Origin: Anaspis maculata
Taxonomy: Eukaryota; Arthropoda; Insecta; Coleoptera; Scraptiidae
Direction: 5' to 3'
Assembly (NCBI GenBank): GCA_949128115.1
Contig: OX421964.1
Span: 49,206,601-49,270,600 of the forward strand
DNA: 64,000 nucleotides
The first letter of the stretch is position 1, and each line of letters opens with the position of its first letter. A program made the position numbers and the translations under genes. The notes beneath the pieces are model-generated. The model ran no database searches. It was not told the origin of the DNA and saw nothing but the letters and a program-made list of their open reading frames with translations. Of this stretch, positions 14,501 to 23,592 are shown piece after piece.

Positions 14501-16760
14501 CAATGGGTCTACGGCGTTAGTCTACCATTGTAAACGCTGGAAGAACCATTTCGGTGGAATTTGGGTCAGTGCTCAAGTCAATCCGGCTTTAGTTCACTTT
14601 CCCGCAATCACAACCGCAATAAAGAAAAGATGTAGGCATTACAGGTTGCACCCTAATATTTGATACAGGATAGATACAGCGTCCTTAAGGATGGAGTTCA
14701 ATACACAATATTGCGTGACCGCTTAGCGCATGCGCTAAAAAACGAGGTGATTCGTTCTAAGTCTTCCATATGTTACGCTGTAAAATGGGTGATTCTCAAA
14801 CTAAGCTCAATGGATTATTCGTCGTTTTCAAGTAGAAGTGGTTACATAGAAAAATCGGAGTAACCCTCGCAACCTATTCATGAAAGCACATATGTTAGGG
14901 ATCATTCCCAAATGCCCCAAATTACGAAATAAAAAACATGGAACACTTCAACCATAACATTCAAATTTACCGCGAAATTGTCTGGAGATATTTCATTTCA
15001 TCAGTGCCGTATTGTATTGACGACAGCATGGTGTGGCGACAGTCAGTCCTCTGAGTGGCACACACTTTTTCGACCGCCGAATATCCATTTTAAATCAGAA
15101 GGCTTCACAAGTTGCTGATAAAACTGAACAAAATATCAACGTCAAACACAGAAATCAATGTCATTGTCGAATTCTGGGCCGCTATTCTTGAATCGTGTGA
15201 GAAGAGTCCCTGGGAGTTTTATATAATCCGTACTACACTTCTGTAGCGAAAGTTGCCTAAAAACTACGATTTTAGGCAACATTCGCTACATCAGTGTACT
15301 GCGGAATGTATTCTACTCCCAGGAACTTTTCTCACACGATTCAAGAATAGCGGTCCTGAACATGCGCGATGATAACTTGTCACCGTTTTCTTAGTTCGCA
15401 TGACATCCGTGTCGGAGCGCCACTTCCGCGCAATATTGTGTATCTATTGGTGAAATCAGCCGTTGCGAAATCAAGTGCTACAGGCTTATTCCTCGACAGA
15501 AATTTATCATTCAGGTCTTTTTGGAAAACTACAAGGGTGTACTTTGGTTTGAGCCAATAGGCATTTCCAGAATCCAAAAATAATTCTTTCAAATAAAAAA
15601 AAAAATTTTCAATTTTGAAAACGACAATGGGCTCAAACCAAAGAATATCATTGAAGGTTTCCAAAGAGACCTGAATGATGAATTTTTGTCAAGGATAAAG
15701 GGTCGTATTCATACCTCGCTTTTAGGCTAAAAGCGCTATTAGAGCGATGCGCATTTAGGGGCATTTCTCATATTTCAGTGTTCAAAAATACATTATTGCG
15801 ATTGGGAGCGATTGTATGTACTTAATTGCAATTAATTTTCGAGTTAATTTGTATTTTTGAACACTGAAATATGAGAAATGCCCCTAAATGCGCATCGCTC
15901 TAATAGCGCTTTTAGCTTAAAAGCGAGGTATGAATACGGCCCAAAGCCTGTAGCACTTGATTTCACCAATTTAACTGTCCTTAAATACGAGTTGAAAATT
16001 AAAATTTGCAACTTACCAACAGTTGGCTGCATGACCACACAGGAAAGGAATCTGCAGCCACATATGGGTGGGATCACAGTCGGGAAGGTTTTTCTCAACG
16101 CACTCGTCAAAAGACTGCAAATTTCACAAAATGAGCTCAACACTCCCACCGATGCAACAAAATACTAACCATGGTATTGCCATGCTTTCTCCTCACTAAA
16201 TAGGGGCGATAGTTGTCGCCATATCTTACAAAATAATAATAAGAGATGAAGCGGTCCAGCGGCTTCCGCAATATGTTGATGAATAAAGGCTTGGGAGTGC
16301 CAAATTTTGAGAAATCGATGAAAGCAAAATGCCCGTGGTAGACAGCGGGTTTCATAGCCGCCCATTCGGTCACGTTTTGGACAAAACTGTACTGATTGTT
16401 GAGTGAAAGCACATGATTATTGGCAGTTATGTTGACATGCAACACGTGGAATTTGTTTTTCTTGCACAGATCGTAGGCTACACCGATGAAGCTCGTGGAG
16501 CCAGTTTTCGGAACGCGATTGTACACCACAACCAGTTTATCTTCGGGTGGCCCTCTGTGTTCTTTCCGTGAGGCTTCATGATTATTTTGATTTATTTCTG
16601 TGGGTTGAACACAAATGAGTACCTATATTGTTAACGACAGCGGCTACTTACCTAATTGAAACACTTTATCTTGTAGTTTGGCTAGTTGGATCTGATACAA
16701 AGTGGCTATGGAGCATATTACGAATATGGTGAGTAAATACCCGAACTTTGTTTTTATCAT
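2208..16760 (-). CDS. Hs2st: Heparan sulfate 2-O-sulfotransferase, complete four-exon gene
   Basis: The product transfers sulfate from PAPS to the 2-O position of iduronate in heparan sulfate, in the Golgi lumen. The CDS joins 16652-16760, 16170-16597, 16017-16114 and 2208-2571 (999 nt, 332 residues; vertebrate and fly proteins are about 350). All junctions are GT-AG and phases match (1, 0, 2). Residues 8-22 are a hydrophobic signal anchor after a short basic start, as expected of a type II Golgi protein. The PAPS loop VPKTGSTS is at 65-72 with Lys67. The catalytic pair is His124/His126 in YHGH. Arg147 and Ser155 match the 3'-phosphate site. Two N-glycosylation sites (NIT at 92, NVT at 111) and the paired cysteines of exon 3 are conserved. 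The start is the only ATG before the anchor. Introns 1 and 2 are only 54 and 55 nt; intron 3 is 13,445 nt and full of repeats. Family identity comes from recalled similarity to Hs2st proteins. Confidence 0.96.
3789..3906. mobile_element. Palindromic MITE, family A, copy 2 (Hs2st intron 3)
   Basis: Same arms as the element at 1351-1480 (TGATCAAAAACTTT, CTCTAGGCAGGCTGTGG), flanked by GTAC on both sides. The left terminus is diverged (CAGAATGATC against CGTATGATC). Confidence 0.78.
4238..5215. mobile_element. 978-bp foldback element with TA duplication
   Basis: Terminal inverted repeats start CCGGGTGATCATTTGAAAAC and run at least 35 bp, flanked by TA on both sides (4236-4237, 5216-5217). Much of the interior is also self-complementary (ACAGGTCGATTTTTATATCG and its inverse). 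No open frame of note. A partial copy lies at 22295-22410. Lies in Hs2st intron 3. Confidence 0.8.
5395..5425. repeat. CTGT-rich microsatellite
   Basis: A run of imperfect CTGT units (tatctgtctgtctgtttgtc). The sequence after it resembles dispersed repeat DNA with the same CTGT lead-in on the other strand near 48870. Confidence 0.55.
5640..6650. other. Intronic stretch without recognised feature
   Basis: AT-rich part of Hs2st intron 3. Minus-strand open frames of 71 and 152 codons occur but lack a recognisable domain or splice context, and I do not call them genes. Confidence 0.4.
6652..7330. repeat. Three tandem copies of a ~260-bp unit
   Basis: Units begin near 6652, 6920 and 7172. Each carries the blocks GGGGGCGGCGACTAA-like, AGTAGCC, CCCTTTCCCAT, AGCTATTCATATAGCGA, GATCGCTATGTC and TTTATGTTTTTCATTTATCT. 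Copies 1 and 2 also share TAAATGTTTGAG and the AATTGT/AAAATTGTT block; copy 3 is incomplete. The region continues into a GC-rich repeat to about 7660 ending with (GGAC)4; related sequence in inverse orientation lies near 60230-60350. Confidence 0.75.
8370..8490 (+). pseudogene. Non-LTR retrotransposon reverse-transcriptase fragment
   Basis: About 40 codons read LLDFSKVFDTLKHDMLLSIL and then GLSLSALRLI, matching the motif A region of LINE reverse transcriptases (LDFSKAFDT(V/L)xHxxLL). The catalytic Asp is present, but nothing of the rest of the RT or an endonuclease is seen. A dead scrap in Hs2st intron 3. Confidence 0.75.
8537..8900. repeat. Dispersed repeat interrupted by a hairpin
   Basis: The sequence around GATTATGATTT and GGAGACATCCTC, ACTGTAAAAG, TTTCAAAAGTGT recurs at 35749-35930. 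The copy here has the 160-bp hairpin of 8610-8769 where the other copy has only a few bases. Confidence 0.65.
8610..8769. repeat. Near-perfect 65-bp-arm hairpin
   Basis: Arms 8610-8674 and 8705-8769 start GGTGGAACCACGAACACTCG and differ by about one base, with a 30-nt loop. Either a very young foldback insertion or a hairpin RNA source. No open frame across it has coding character. Confidence 0.85.
9446..9514 (-). mobile_element. tRNA-derived SINE head
   Basis: On the minus strand the sequence has a box A-like GCAGTGGTGAGTAGT and a box B GGTTCGATCC inside a stem-like GAGGTTCGATCCTC. The anticodon arm is not tRNA-like (poly-A/T), so it is a SINE promoter and not a tRNA gene. Ends of the full element are not clear. 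Confidence 0.55.
10388..11149 (+). mobile_element. Internally deleted Tc1/mariner-type transposon
   Basis: TIRs of about 30 bp starting AAGGGTGTTTTTTTT and containing GTTGAGCGGTTT, flanked by TA at 10386-10387 and 11150-11151. At 762 bp it is shorter than the usual 1.3 kb. It carries the two ends of a transposase gene (see 10507-10978). Confidence 0.85.
10507..10978 (+). pseudogene. Mariner-type transposase pseudogene
   Basis: From an ATG at 10507 the frame gives MERWPIDDRVRIVQLF and then a helix-turn-helix-like stretch, stopping after about 40 codons. A large internal deletion, removing the first catalytic Asp, joins it to a C-terminal part in another frame: MWFRQDGARPHTA with the second Asp, and ARSPDLSILDYF with the third. 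A TAG then interrupts the frame at 10823, after which it stays open to a TAA at 10976. Cannot encode an active enzyme. Confidence 0.85.
12054..12693. mobile_element. Foldback element, ~640 bp
   Basis: Arms about 12054-12310 and 12427-12693 pair, e.g. GTACGCTCAGAGCGGCTCCG with its inverse, CGATCACAGCCGAAGATAGT with its inverse, and TTCTGAACGATTGTACC. It abuts or overlaps the right arm of the foldback ending at 12067. No coding content. Confidence 0.7.
12885..13657. mobile_element. MITE family B copy 2
   Basis: Begins TAGGGCGATTGCATG and ends with its near-inverse CATGCAATTGCCCTA, the same termini as 10144-11272. Interior GC-rich with inverted CGCTCCGCTCGGAGCGG-like blocks. No gene seen. Confidence 0.65.
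13791..13942. mobile_element. MITE family C, truncated copy
   Basis: Shares the core ACTTCTGTAGCGAAAGTTGCC and the right end CGATTCAAGAATAGCGGCCC with the complete copy at 15176-15357; its left terminal repeat is missing. A smaller piece of the same family lies near 10220-10290. Confidence 0.7.
13943..15175. other. Intronic stretch without recognised feature
   Basis: Part of Hs2st intron 3 between two MITE copies. Short plus-strand open frames (82 and 67 codons) lack a recognisable domain. I see no gene here. Confidence 0.4.
15176..15357. mobile_element. MITE family C, complete copy
   Basis: About 182 bp; terminal arms GGGCCGCTATTCTTGAATCG and the inverse ending AATAGCGGTCC, then TGTGAGAA and its inverse. 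The interior has a second near-inverted pair around GTTGCCTAAAA / TTTTAGGCAAC. Confidence 0.8.
15467..15965. mobile_element. Nested foldback next to Hs2st exon 3
   Basis: The outer 21-bp inverted pair GAAATCAAGTGCTACAGGCT lies at 15467-15487 and 15945-15965, with a further pair TTTGGTTTGAGCC / GGGCTCAAACCAAA at about 15542 and 15628. A second palindrome (15700-15942) sits inside the right half. It ends 52 nt from the exon 3 donor at 16016. Confidence 0.7.
15700..15942. mobile_element. Palindromic MITE family D
   Basis: Arms of about 92 bp, beginning GGGTCGTATTCATACCTCGC, are almost perfect inverses (right arm ends GAATACGGCCC). A lone end GTATGAATACGGCCC also lies near 55757-55771. Confidence 0.82.
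16017..16760 (-). CDS. Hs2st: Hs2st exons 1-3 (anchor, PAPS loop, catalytic histidines)
   Basis: Exon 1 (16652-16760) has the ATG, the membrane anchor and a donor GTAAGT. Exon 2 (16170-16597) follows a CAG acceptor and ends at donor GTTAGT; it carries the PAPS-binding loop, YHGH and the R/S 3'-phosphate residues. Exon 3 (16017-16114) follows a TTTGCAG acceptor, encodes the segment with MWLQIPFLCGH, and ends at donor GTAAGT. The three exons sit within 744 bp, while exon 4 is more than 13 kb away. Confidence 0.95.
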
Positions 16761-17057
16761 AGTTACTGGCCGGTGCACAGGTTACATTTTGTTCAAAAAT
16801 TCTTGAATTTCGTGGTTTTATTCATATTTGGGCGCAGTTTTCAATAAAAATGCCTTTGTATTGTTTTGACGTTTACTTTGTAGGTTAGGCGGCTTGTCAG
16901 TTTGACACTTTGACAGTCGGAATGTCAGAGATTCTTTTTATTTTGACAGCTGACAGTTCGCTAACCGGGAACCGCGGTCATGCCGCGGTCGAGGTGCCGT
17001 AAAAAGTGAATTTGGTGAGCTCTAGATTGCTAAGATTTCAAAATAGATAATAAAATA
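16761..17057 (-). promoter_or_regulatory. Presumptive Hs2st 5' flank
   Basis: About 300 bp between the Hs2st ATG and the start of the large palindrome. It must hold or overlap the promoter and 5' UTR unless further non-coding exons lie upstream. No TATA box or clear initiator can be singled out. Several GTCAGTTTGACA / TGACAG blocks are present. Confidence 0.35.
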
Positions 17058-17477
17058 ATAGGCCTGCAGCTCAAAGCGTTAAAGTGGCTTAGAAATCGAA
17101 AAACCAGCAAGTTCATTCTTACTTTTTCTGACCAACTCTATCCGAAAGTACATCATGTGAGAACATTCTAGCCAAAAGTTATCCAAAATTCTCTTGGCGA
17201 AACATCCTCAAAAGGCCTCCTGAAGATGACCAAAATTCAAATTTATCGTGCGCCGCGACCTTCTTTTCTCTTTTCCGGGTAAACTATGATAGGTGGGGGA
17301 AAGTTTTCGGGCTCGAAGTTGTAGAGGATAAAATTATCTACAAAAATGTCCGCGGTAGCATAGGTCTTCCTTCTTTAGTTTAGCCGTCAAAGCGTCTCAA
17401 AGTTGTACGACATGAACTGCTATTCCGCTGCCGTGAGGGTTTTGACACAGAGTGACATCAAAGGAAGCTGACACGGT

Positions 17478-17876
17478 CAGTGGCGTATCTAGGGTAAATT
17501 GCGCCTAGGGCAAAACATGAAAAGTGCGCCCCTGAATTAGAAACCTTGAAAAGTGCGCCGCAGGCGTTTTTTCTCAGAATTCAGGTGGGCCAACGACAAA
17601 TTGGGCCCCCGTATTAGGCTATATCTGGATCGGGTGAAAAAGTTGATCCTCTGTTTGAAAGTATTGGTTTTGTTTTTTTCCTCTTTCTCTGTTCATATTT
17701 CGCTTGTCAATTATTGCTCACACGAATTGCACCCAACAGTTCAAATATCTACATTATTTCATTATTTCTTTTTTCATTTTTTTTATATTTTCATCTTTTT
17801 TTTCTCATTTGCGCCCTGAGGATCAAAGTGCGCCCATGGCATGTGCCCCACTTGCCCCCCCGTAGATACGCCTCTG
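17478..17876. mobile_element. hAT-like non-autonomous element in left palindrome arm
   Basis: 399 bp, starting CAGTGGCGTATCTAGGG and ending CCCGTAGATACGCCTCTG, flanked by the 8-bp duplication GACACGGT (17470-17477, 17877-17884). The opposite arm of the palindrome keeps the uninterrupted site with one GACACGGT. The 8-bp duplication and CAGTGGCG ends point to the hAT superfamily. Confidence 0.85.
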
Positions 17877-19828
17877 GACACGGTACCAGTTGAAATTGTA
17901 GAATGTTTTTTTGCTGTGGTCATAGATAAGGTCAGAACGAAGTTTTCTACAAAAAAAGCCACTTGAAAATTCATGCAGGAACGCGAGGTGGCGGCCCCGA
18001 AGATGGGCACCCTCGATCTCTTGGAATCGTTTGTATATCGGCTTGTGGTGATTCGATCAGAATAATTCTTTATTACTCGAAAGCACTCTTCAAGCTGAAA
18101 TTTTTTTGCCGTATTCTTTCCTTCCTGCACAATAAATGGTGGCGTAATAAACTGCGCACCAATTGAAGTGGGCCACCCAAAATTTCAGTCACATTCAAAG
18201 TGGCATAGCTCTTGAATCAGTGAACCAAGGATGTCTGAGTGAACTATTTAGAATAATTTTTTGTTTTCTGATTAGCTCAAGTATTAGGCTTCAAAATGTC
18301 ACGGGTCATTTTTTATATAGGTGCTTTGTAGTAATTATACAGGACGCCCAATCAGGTACTCCCAAAATGGAAAAACTTGAACAGCTCCCATTTCACAAAA
18401 AAATGGTTTTTAGTTTCTCCAAGTGTTTCAGGGGAGATTTTGTTCCCATACTTGGGCGGTTTTTGAAATTTTGGGTCTATCTCCCCCAGTTACAGGGTGA
18501 TCTCAAAAATCTAACATTTTGATTTTGCAGTAATAAGTTTATTCGTTGCTGACCGATTTTGGGAAATGAGCGTTCTTGTTGAAGCTAAAGGCTCAGGTCA
18601 GAGGGATTGAGAAACGGAATTGACTTTGGATGGAAATGCTGGAAAAAGGATTGAATCAAAAAGTGACCTGAATATGAAGCACCCTAGAAATCAGGTTCAG
18701 GGAAAGAAGTGAACAAAAATCAACTCGCCATCAAACAGACTGCTATTCTTTCCGAACATTTTGAAGTTTTTTTCGATTCTCTGAGATAGAAATTGTCTGT
18801 GCGGGACCCAATCTACAAATTCACTTTTCAGAAGATGATAAAATGGACCTACCTCGACTGAAAATGCACATAACCTAGGTTACGTTCATTTTTAGGTGAA
18901 AAACGTCCGCTATTTTTCTTTAGAAACACGGGTAGTATTAATAAAAAAATAAGTATAAGCATTATTTACTTGGATTTCATAGGCTTTGCCAGGGAAAGTC
19001 TGCTTAGCAACTCCTCAAAAATCTAAGCAAATGCTTTATGCTTATTTTTTTATTAATACTACGCATCCATTTTTGATTTGGGTTCCTTACCGACAATTTT
19101 AGCTCCATACAAACGAGAAATACTTTAAAATGTTTAGAAAAAATGGTTTGTTTGAAAACAAGTTGATTTTTGTATAATACCTTGCCTAAACTGGATCTCT
19201 AGGAAGTTAATAATTTGAGTCACTTTTGATTCAATCCCTTTCCCAGAATTTCTATCCAAAGTTAATTCCGATCCTCTATCCTTCTAACCTGAACCTTCAG
19301 CTTCAACAAGAGCCCTCATTTTCCAAAATCGGTCAACAACGAAAAAAGTTATTACTGCAAAACCAAAAGGCTAGATTTTTGAGATCGCCCTGGAATTGGG
19401 GGAGATAGACCCAAAATTTTGAAAACCGCCCCGAAGTAATGAAACAAACTCTCCCCTGAAACACTTGTAAAAAAACAAAGACCATTTTTTGTTAAATGAG
19501 AGCTGTTAAAATGTTTCTATTTTCGGAGTACCTGCCCTGTATAAATAATACGAAGCAACTGTATGAAAAATGACCCACGACATGTTGTAGTTTGATACGA
19601 GAGCTAATCAGAAAACAAAAAAATTATTCAGAATAGTTCACTCATTCGAGAGCTATGCCACTTTGAATGCGACTGAAATTTTTGGTTGGCCCATTTCAAT
19701 TGGAGCGCTGTTTATTACGACACCATCATTGTGTACGAAGAAAAACAATACGGTAAAAAAATTTCAGCTTGAAGAGTGCTTTCGAGTAAAAAAAAAATTA
19801 TTCTGATCGAACCACCACAAGCCGATAT

Positions 19829-20106
19829 AAGTAGCGGCCTTAGGGTAGGGCGAGACGGGCGATCGCTAGGGGCGCCAGCTCATAGGGGCGGAAAAATCGC
19901 GGTTGAAATCCAAAAAATTGATAATTTACGAAAGCAAAAAACGACTTGCCAGCGGCGATCACCGAATCTGCTTTTGTAAAAGCACACAAAGCTCCATTAT
20001 TGCAAGAAAAATACTTCATTTTTGCTCGCTTCGCTCGCGGACCCAACATAGGGGCGGCGGTTTCGCATTCTTGCCCGGGGCGCCAAACTTGCTAAGGCCG
20101 GCACTG
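19829..20106. mobile_element. hAT-like non-autonomous element in right palindrome arm
   Basis: 278 bp, flanked by the 8-bp duplication GCCGATAT (19821-19828, 20107-20114). Ends carry CGGCCTTAG on the left and the inverse CTAAGGCCGGCACTG on the right. The left arm (about 18030) has the empty site. Confidence 0.82.
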
Positions 20107-20674
20107 GCCGATATACAAACGATTCCAAGAGATCGAGGGTGCCCATCTTTGGGGCCGCCACCTTGCGTTCCTGCATGAATTTTCAAGTGGATTTTTTTCT
20201 AGAAAACTTCGTTCTGACCTTATCTATGACCACAGCAAAAAAACATTCTACAATTTCAACTGGCACCGTGTCAGCTTCCTTTGGTGTAACTCTGTGTCAA
20301 AACCCTCACGGCAGCGGAATAGCCGTTCATGTCGTACAACTTTGAGACGCTTTGACGGCTAAACTAAAGAAGGAAGACCTATGCTACCCCGGACATTTTT
20401 GTAGATAATTTTATCCTCTACAACTTCGTGCCTGAAAACTTTCCCCCACCTATCATAGTTTACCCGGAAAAGAGAAAAGAAGGTCGCGGCGCACGATAAA
20501 ATTGAATTTTGGTCATCTTCAGGAGGCCTTTTGAGGATGTTCCGCCAAGAGAATTTTGGATAACTTTTGGCTAGAATGTTCTCACATGATGTACTTTCGG
20601 ATAGAGTTGGTCAGAAAAAGTTATAATGAACTTGCCGGTCAAGTTGAAAAATGTAGGTTAAGCTGCAGGCCTAT

Positions 20675-21120
20675 AAGCATGTTGCACTTGAAACTTGATT
20701 GATATTGATCGAAGAAAATAAAGCAGACAAGTCCCAAATCGTGCTCAATGTTCATGTACATAAGTGAATTCTGCCCAAAAAAGGCAAACGACAATAAGTA
20801 ATTTTTGCAATTTTTCTGAATAAATCGAGGGTGTTGAGTGTGAAGGGCACCACGAATTTGATAATTCCAAAAGTAGAATTAGATAGCGGACGGACCAAGG
20901 GACGGACGGATTGTTGTCATCGTGTTGTGGAGAAATAATCGCTTTGAAAAAGAATAATAATAAGGAAGGTATAGCTAGGTAACCACTGAGTGGAATAATA
21001 AGGGATAACTCGCGTGTGAAGAAAGCTTATTTGAGTTTATGGAACTTTTTTTTGTAGGTACACGGTATCTCCAAAACTCTAGCAGGAGGCAACACTTTAT
21101 GCTACCCTTATACTAGCTTT
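20675..21120. other. Spacer without recognised feature
   Basis: Moderately AT-rich sequence between the palindrome and the MITE pair, with a short GGACGGAC run near 20890. No gene or clear repeat end. Confidence 0.4.
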
Positions 21121-21445
21121 ATGGTGGCCTTACATTGAGCGTCATTGATTGGACCTGACGCCTCTGTCATTGCTGTCAATGACCAATATGTGACCAATGA
21201 GAGCATTGAGAGCTCGGCAGCTAAAAAAGCTGCAGCATTTGATATGCTCAATGTAAGGCTACCATTATGGTGGCCCTACTGGCCCTACATTGAGCATCAA
21301 ATGCTGCAGCTTGCTTAACTGCTGAGCTCTCATTGGTCACATGTTGGTCATTGACAGCAATAACAGGCGTCAGTTCCAATCAGAACTCTCTGCAGCTAAT
21401 TTAGCTGCAGCATTTGATGCTCATTGTAAGGCCGCCACCATTATT
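21121..21445. mobile_element. Two adjoining copies of MITE family E
   Basis: Copy 1 about 21121-21267 and copy 2 about 21268-21445. Both have termini like ATGGTGGCCTTACATTGAGC with inverse ends, and share CTCATTGGTCACAT and GCTGCAGCATTTGAT blocks. The interior CTGCAG runs are self-complementary. Confidence 0.7.
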
Positions 21446-22076
21446 AGGACTGAATTTTTTGTTCATTGAAATGATAATTAAGAGTAGTATTACTTACAGA
21501 AAGAAGATAATAAAAATGCACAATCAAACATATTTATTATCCCAATAGATATCCAACAGAAAAACATCAAACATTTACTATTATGAAAGTGAAAGGCAGT
21601 TTTCCGCATATACCCAGGGCGGTATGGTCTTCAGGGGCTGCAGCCCAGGGGCCTCGAGCTTCTCAAGTTAAATTGCAAGTTATTTACATTACAAGTGTGC
21701 CATTTTAGTTATCATTATTGTAACAACCTCGACAACAACGCTCAGCGGGTCCAAAACTTGGATGAGAGACCGCCGGTAGGTAGTGCCAGTGGGCGGGTCT
21801 AATCTAATTCTGGGCCGGTTGAAACTCTTTATCGGGTGGTCCTGGGCAAACCCCTTGAGTAGGTATATATTTCAACGATTTTTCAACTAAGAAAAATATT
21901 CTGTTTTTTTTTTCATTTTTTGAAATTTTGGAAAATTAGTATTTTTTTTTATATTGTTAGAGAGGGGAGGCCTCTGACATGGTAGTCCGGCCTCAATCCA
22001 GTTCAATCATCACAGCTTGATAAGAAAAGTCGGCGTAGAAGCAACGACTTGATAGGAAGACATCTCCGACGTACGG
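21446..22076. other. Spacer without recognised gene
   Basis: Low-complexity T runs near 21905-21955 and otherwise featureless sequence. No open frame with coding character. Confidence 0.4.
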
Positions 22077-22193
22077 TTGCGGCCAAAATAAAGTGGACGA
22101 CAATGTCAACGAGTTGGCGTGCTGTCATGCGACGTTCAGGCCAGAATCCTGAGTAATCTGTCAGCTGTCGTCCACTTTAAAAAGGCCGCAATA
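22077..22193. mobile_element. MITE family F, copy 1
   Basis: Arms TTGCGGCC...AAAGTGGACGAC and GTCGTCCACTTTA...GGCCGCAA enclose GATGTCAACGA-like and CAGGCCAGAAT blocks. A second copy with the same layout is at 35949-36069. Confidence 0.75.
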
Positions 22194-22294
22194 GTAGGCG
22201 TGGATGTTTATGCACCGCCTTTTTATCCCATGATCAAGCTTGCTACTTTTCTTTTTTTTCCACTGGATCTTCTAAGTACGGGTCTCGGTACAGG

Positions 22295-22410
22295 TGACCA
22301 TATTTGAAAGCTATCCACCTGCAATCAACTCCCTATTCCTAGTGTAAGTAGATGTCATCGAGCAAAAACAGGTCGATTTGTATATCGAGGACATCTGAGA
22401 CATATACAGG
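22295..22410. mobile_element. Truncated copy of the 978-bp foldback
   Basis: Matches the left end of the element at 4238-5215 (GAAAGCTATCCACCTGCAAT, GAGCAAAAACAGGTCGATTT, ATATCGAGGACATCT) and stops without the right arm. Confidence 0.7.
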
Positions 22411-23330
22411 TGTTCCAAAAGTAAGCACCTGGCCATATTTCTACAGAGCCGGGTTTGTTTATTATCTTGACTATTTCACTAGAGTGTATTACACCGACAA
22501 TAAAATCTAGTATTCAGATGACAAAACACGTACCTATACCTACCTGGGCAAAACCAACATGATGGTTTTGCAGCGGCAATTTTTTGACGTTTCACTCGTT
22601 CCATTACATTCAAACTGCTTTAGTAGATGTAGCGCATTTTCCTATCGAATACGCTATTTTTATACTTTGTATTCGCCTGTCCGTCCCAATCCGTCCAGCC
22701 GTCCGCCTTGTTATAAAATTCCTTTTGTAAATGACCGGAACTTAGCTAAAGATGAGCACAGGAAAACAAAGCAAGCTCAAATTGAGTTACCTATAATATT
22801 TGTCAGACTGACACTTTTGCATCAATTTGAATCGGCAGTCGTCACAAACAGTATTTAAGCAAACTAGTAAGCTTCATTGCATCTTGTTGTATCAATCGAA
22901 GTCCCAGCGGGCCCCCTTGTGTTTTCATGCATCGTTTATATCCCTAATGAGTTGCCCCTTGTGTCTTCTTCTGTGGCTCGAAGCCCTTGCGGGCCCTTTT
23001 GATGTGGATGTCTATGTGCCGTTCAAAGACCTAGCTCACTTTCTTATGACGTACTGTAAGCCCCATTGAGTCTTCTTCTGGCTTTCGAAACTTTGGTGTG
23101 TTGTCTTGTATTTTCTTGGTTTTTCAGTCAGGGTTTTAGTAGAAACTCTTTTCTTTATCTCCCGAGACTCTGTGCTCTTCTATACTTTCTTTGGATGCTC
23201 AAGATCCTAGCGGGCTCTCTTATACCTCCATACGCCGTTAGTCATGACTTCCGAAACTCTCTCGGCCTTTTTATGGCTTCACGTTATTTTAGAACTAGAT
23301 AAGTATCTTGGTTTTGGATGAAAAAGCTGT
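22411..23330. other. Intergenic stretch without recognised gene
   Basis: Plus-strand open frames of 99, 80 and 78 codons overlap end to end here, which is unusual, but none shows a domain, a conserved motif or splice sites, and composition is C/T-rich. I do not call a gene. Confidence 0.35.
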
Positions 23331-23369
23331 TCAAAGAAAGCCTCCTTTTCTCTCGTAAAATAGTCATGT

Positions 23370-23592
23370 CGAATACCACTCGAGATAAAATTTTGAAGGC
23401 AAAATTTTTCTCTTGTAATATTCAAATTTGTTGCTTTTTGGCAATTTCGCTCATGACATTTAATCAAAACCACTCGCCTGACGGCTCGTGGTTTTGTTAC
23501 AAATGTCATTCGCGAAATTGCCAAGCAACAAATTTTCATAACAATCGAAAAATTTTGCCGACAAAATTTTATCTCTTGTGATATTAAATACG
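23370..23592. mobile_element. Palindromic foldback with central CCACTCGCCTGACGG
   Basis: Arms pair through GATAAAATTTTG, GGCAAAATTTTTC, AAATTTGTTGC, GGCAATTTCGC, ATGACATTT around the centre AAACCACTCGCCTGACGGCT at 23465-23495. No coding content. Confidence 0.7.

Larger units (their letters stand above)
17058..20674. mobile_element. 3.6-kb palindrome (foldback element)
   Basis: Left arm about 17058-18970 and right arm about 19022-20674 start and end with ATAGGCCTGCAGCT and its inverse and match over most of their length, e.g. GGTAAACTATGATAGGTGGG, AGCGTCTCAAAGTTGTACGA, GGGTGATCTCAAAAAT. The centre is GTAGTATTAATAAAAAAATA and its inverse. One hAT-like insertion interrupts each arm. No domain is recognisable in its open frames, which mirror each other between arms. 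Confidence 0.85.

Noticed and set aside
17100..20640. Gene pairs encoded in the palindrome arms
   Set aside because: Frames are short, mirror each other, break at different places and show no domain.
22559..23302. A multi-exon gene formed by consecutive plus-strand open frames
   Set aside because: No domain, no consistent GT-AG junctions, C/T-rich low-complexity look.
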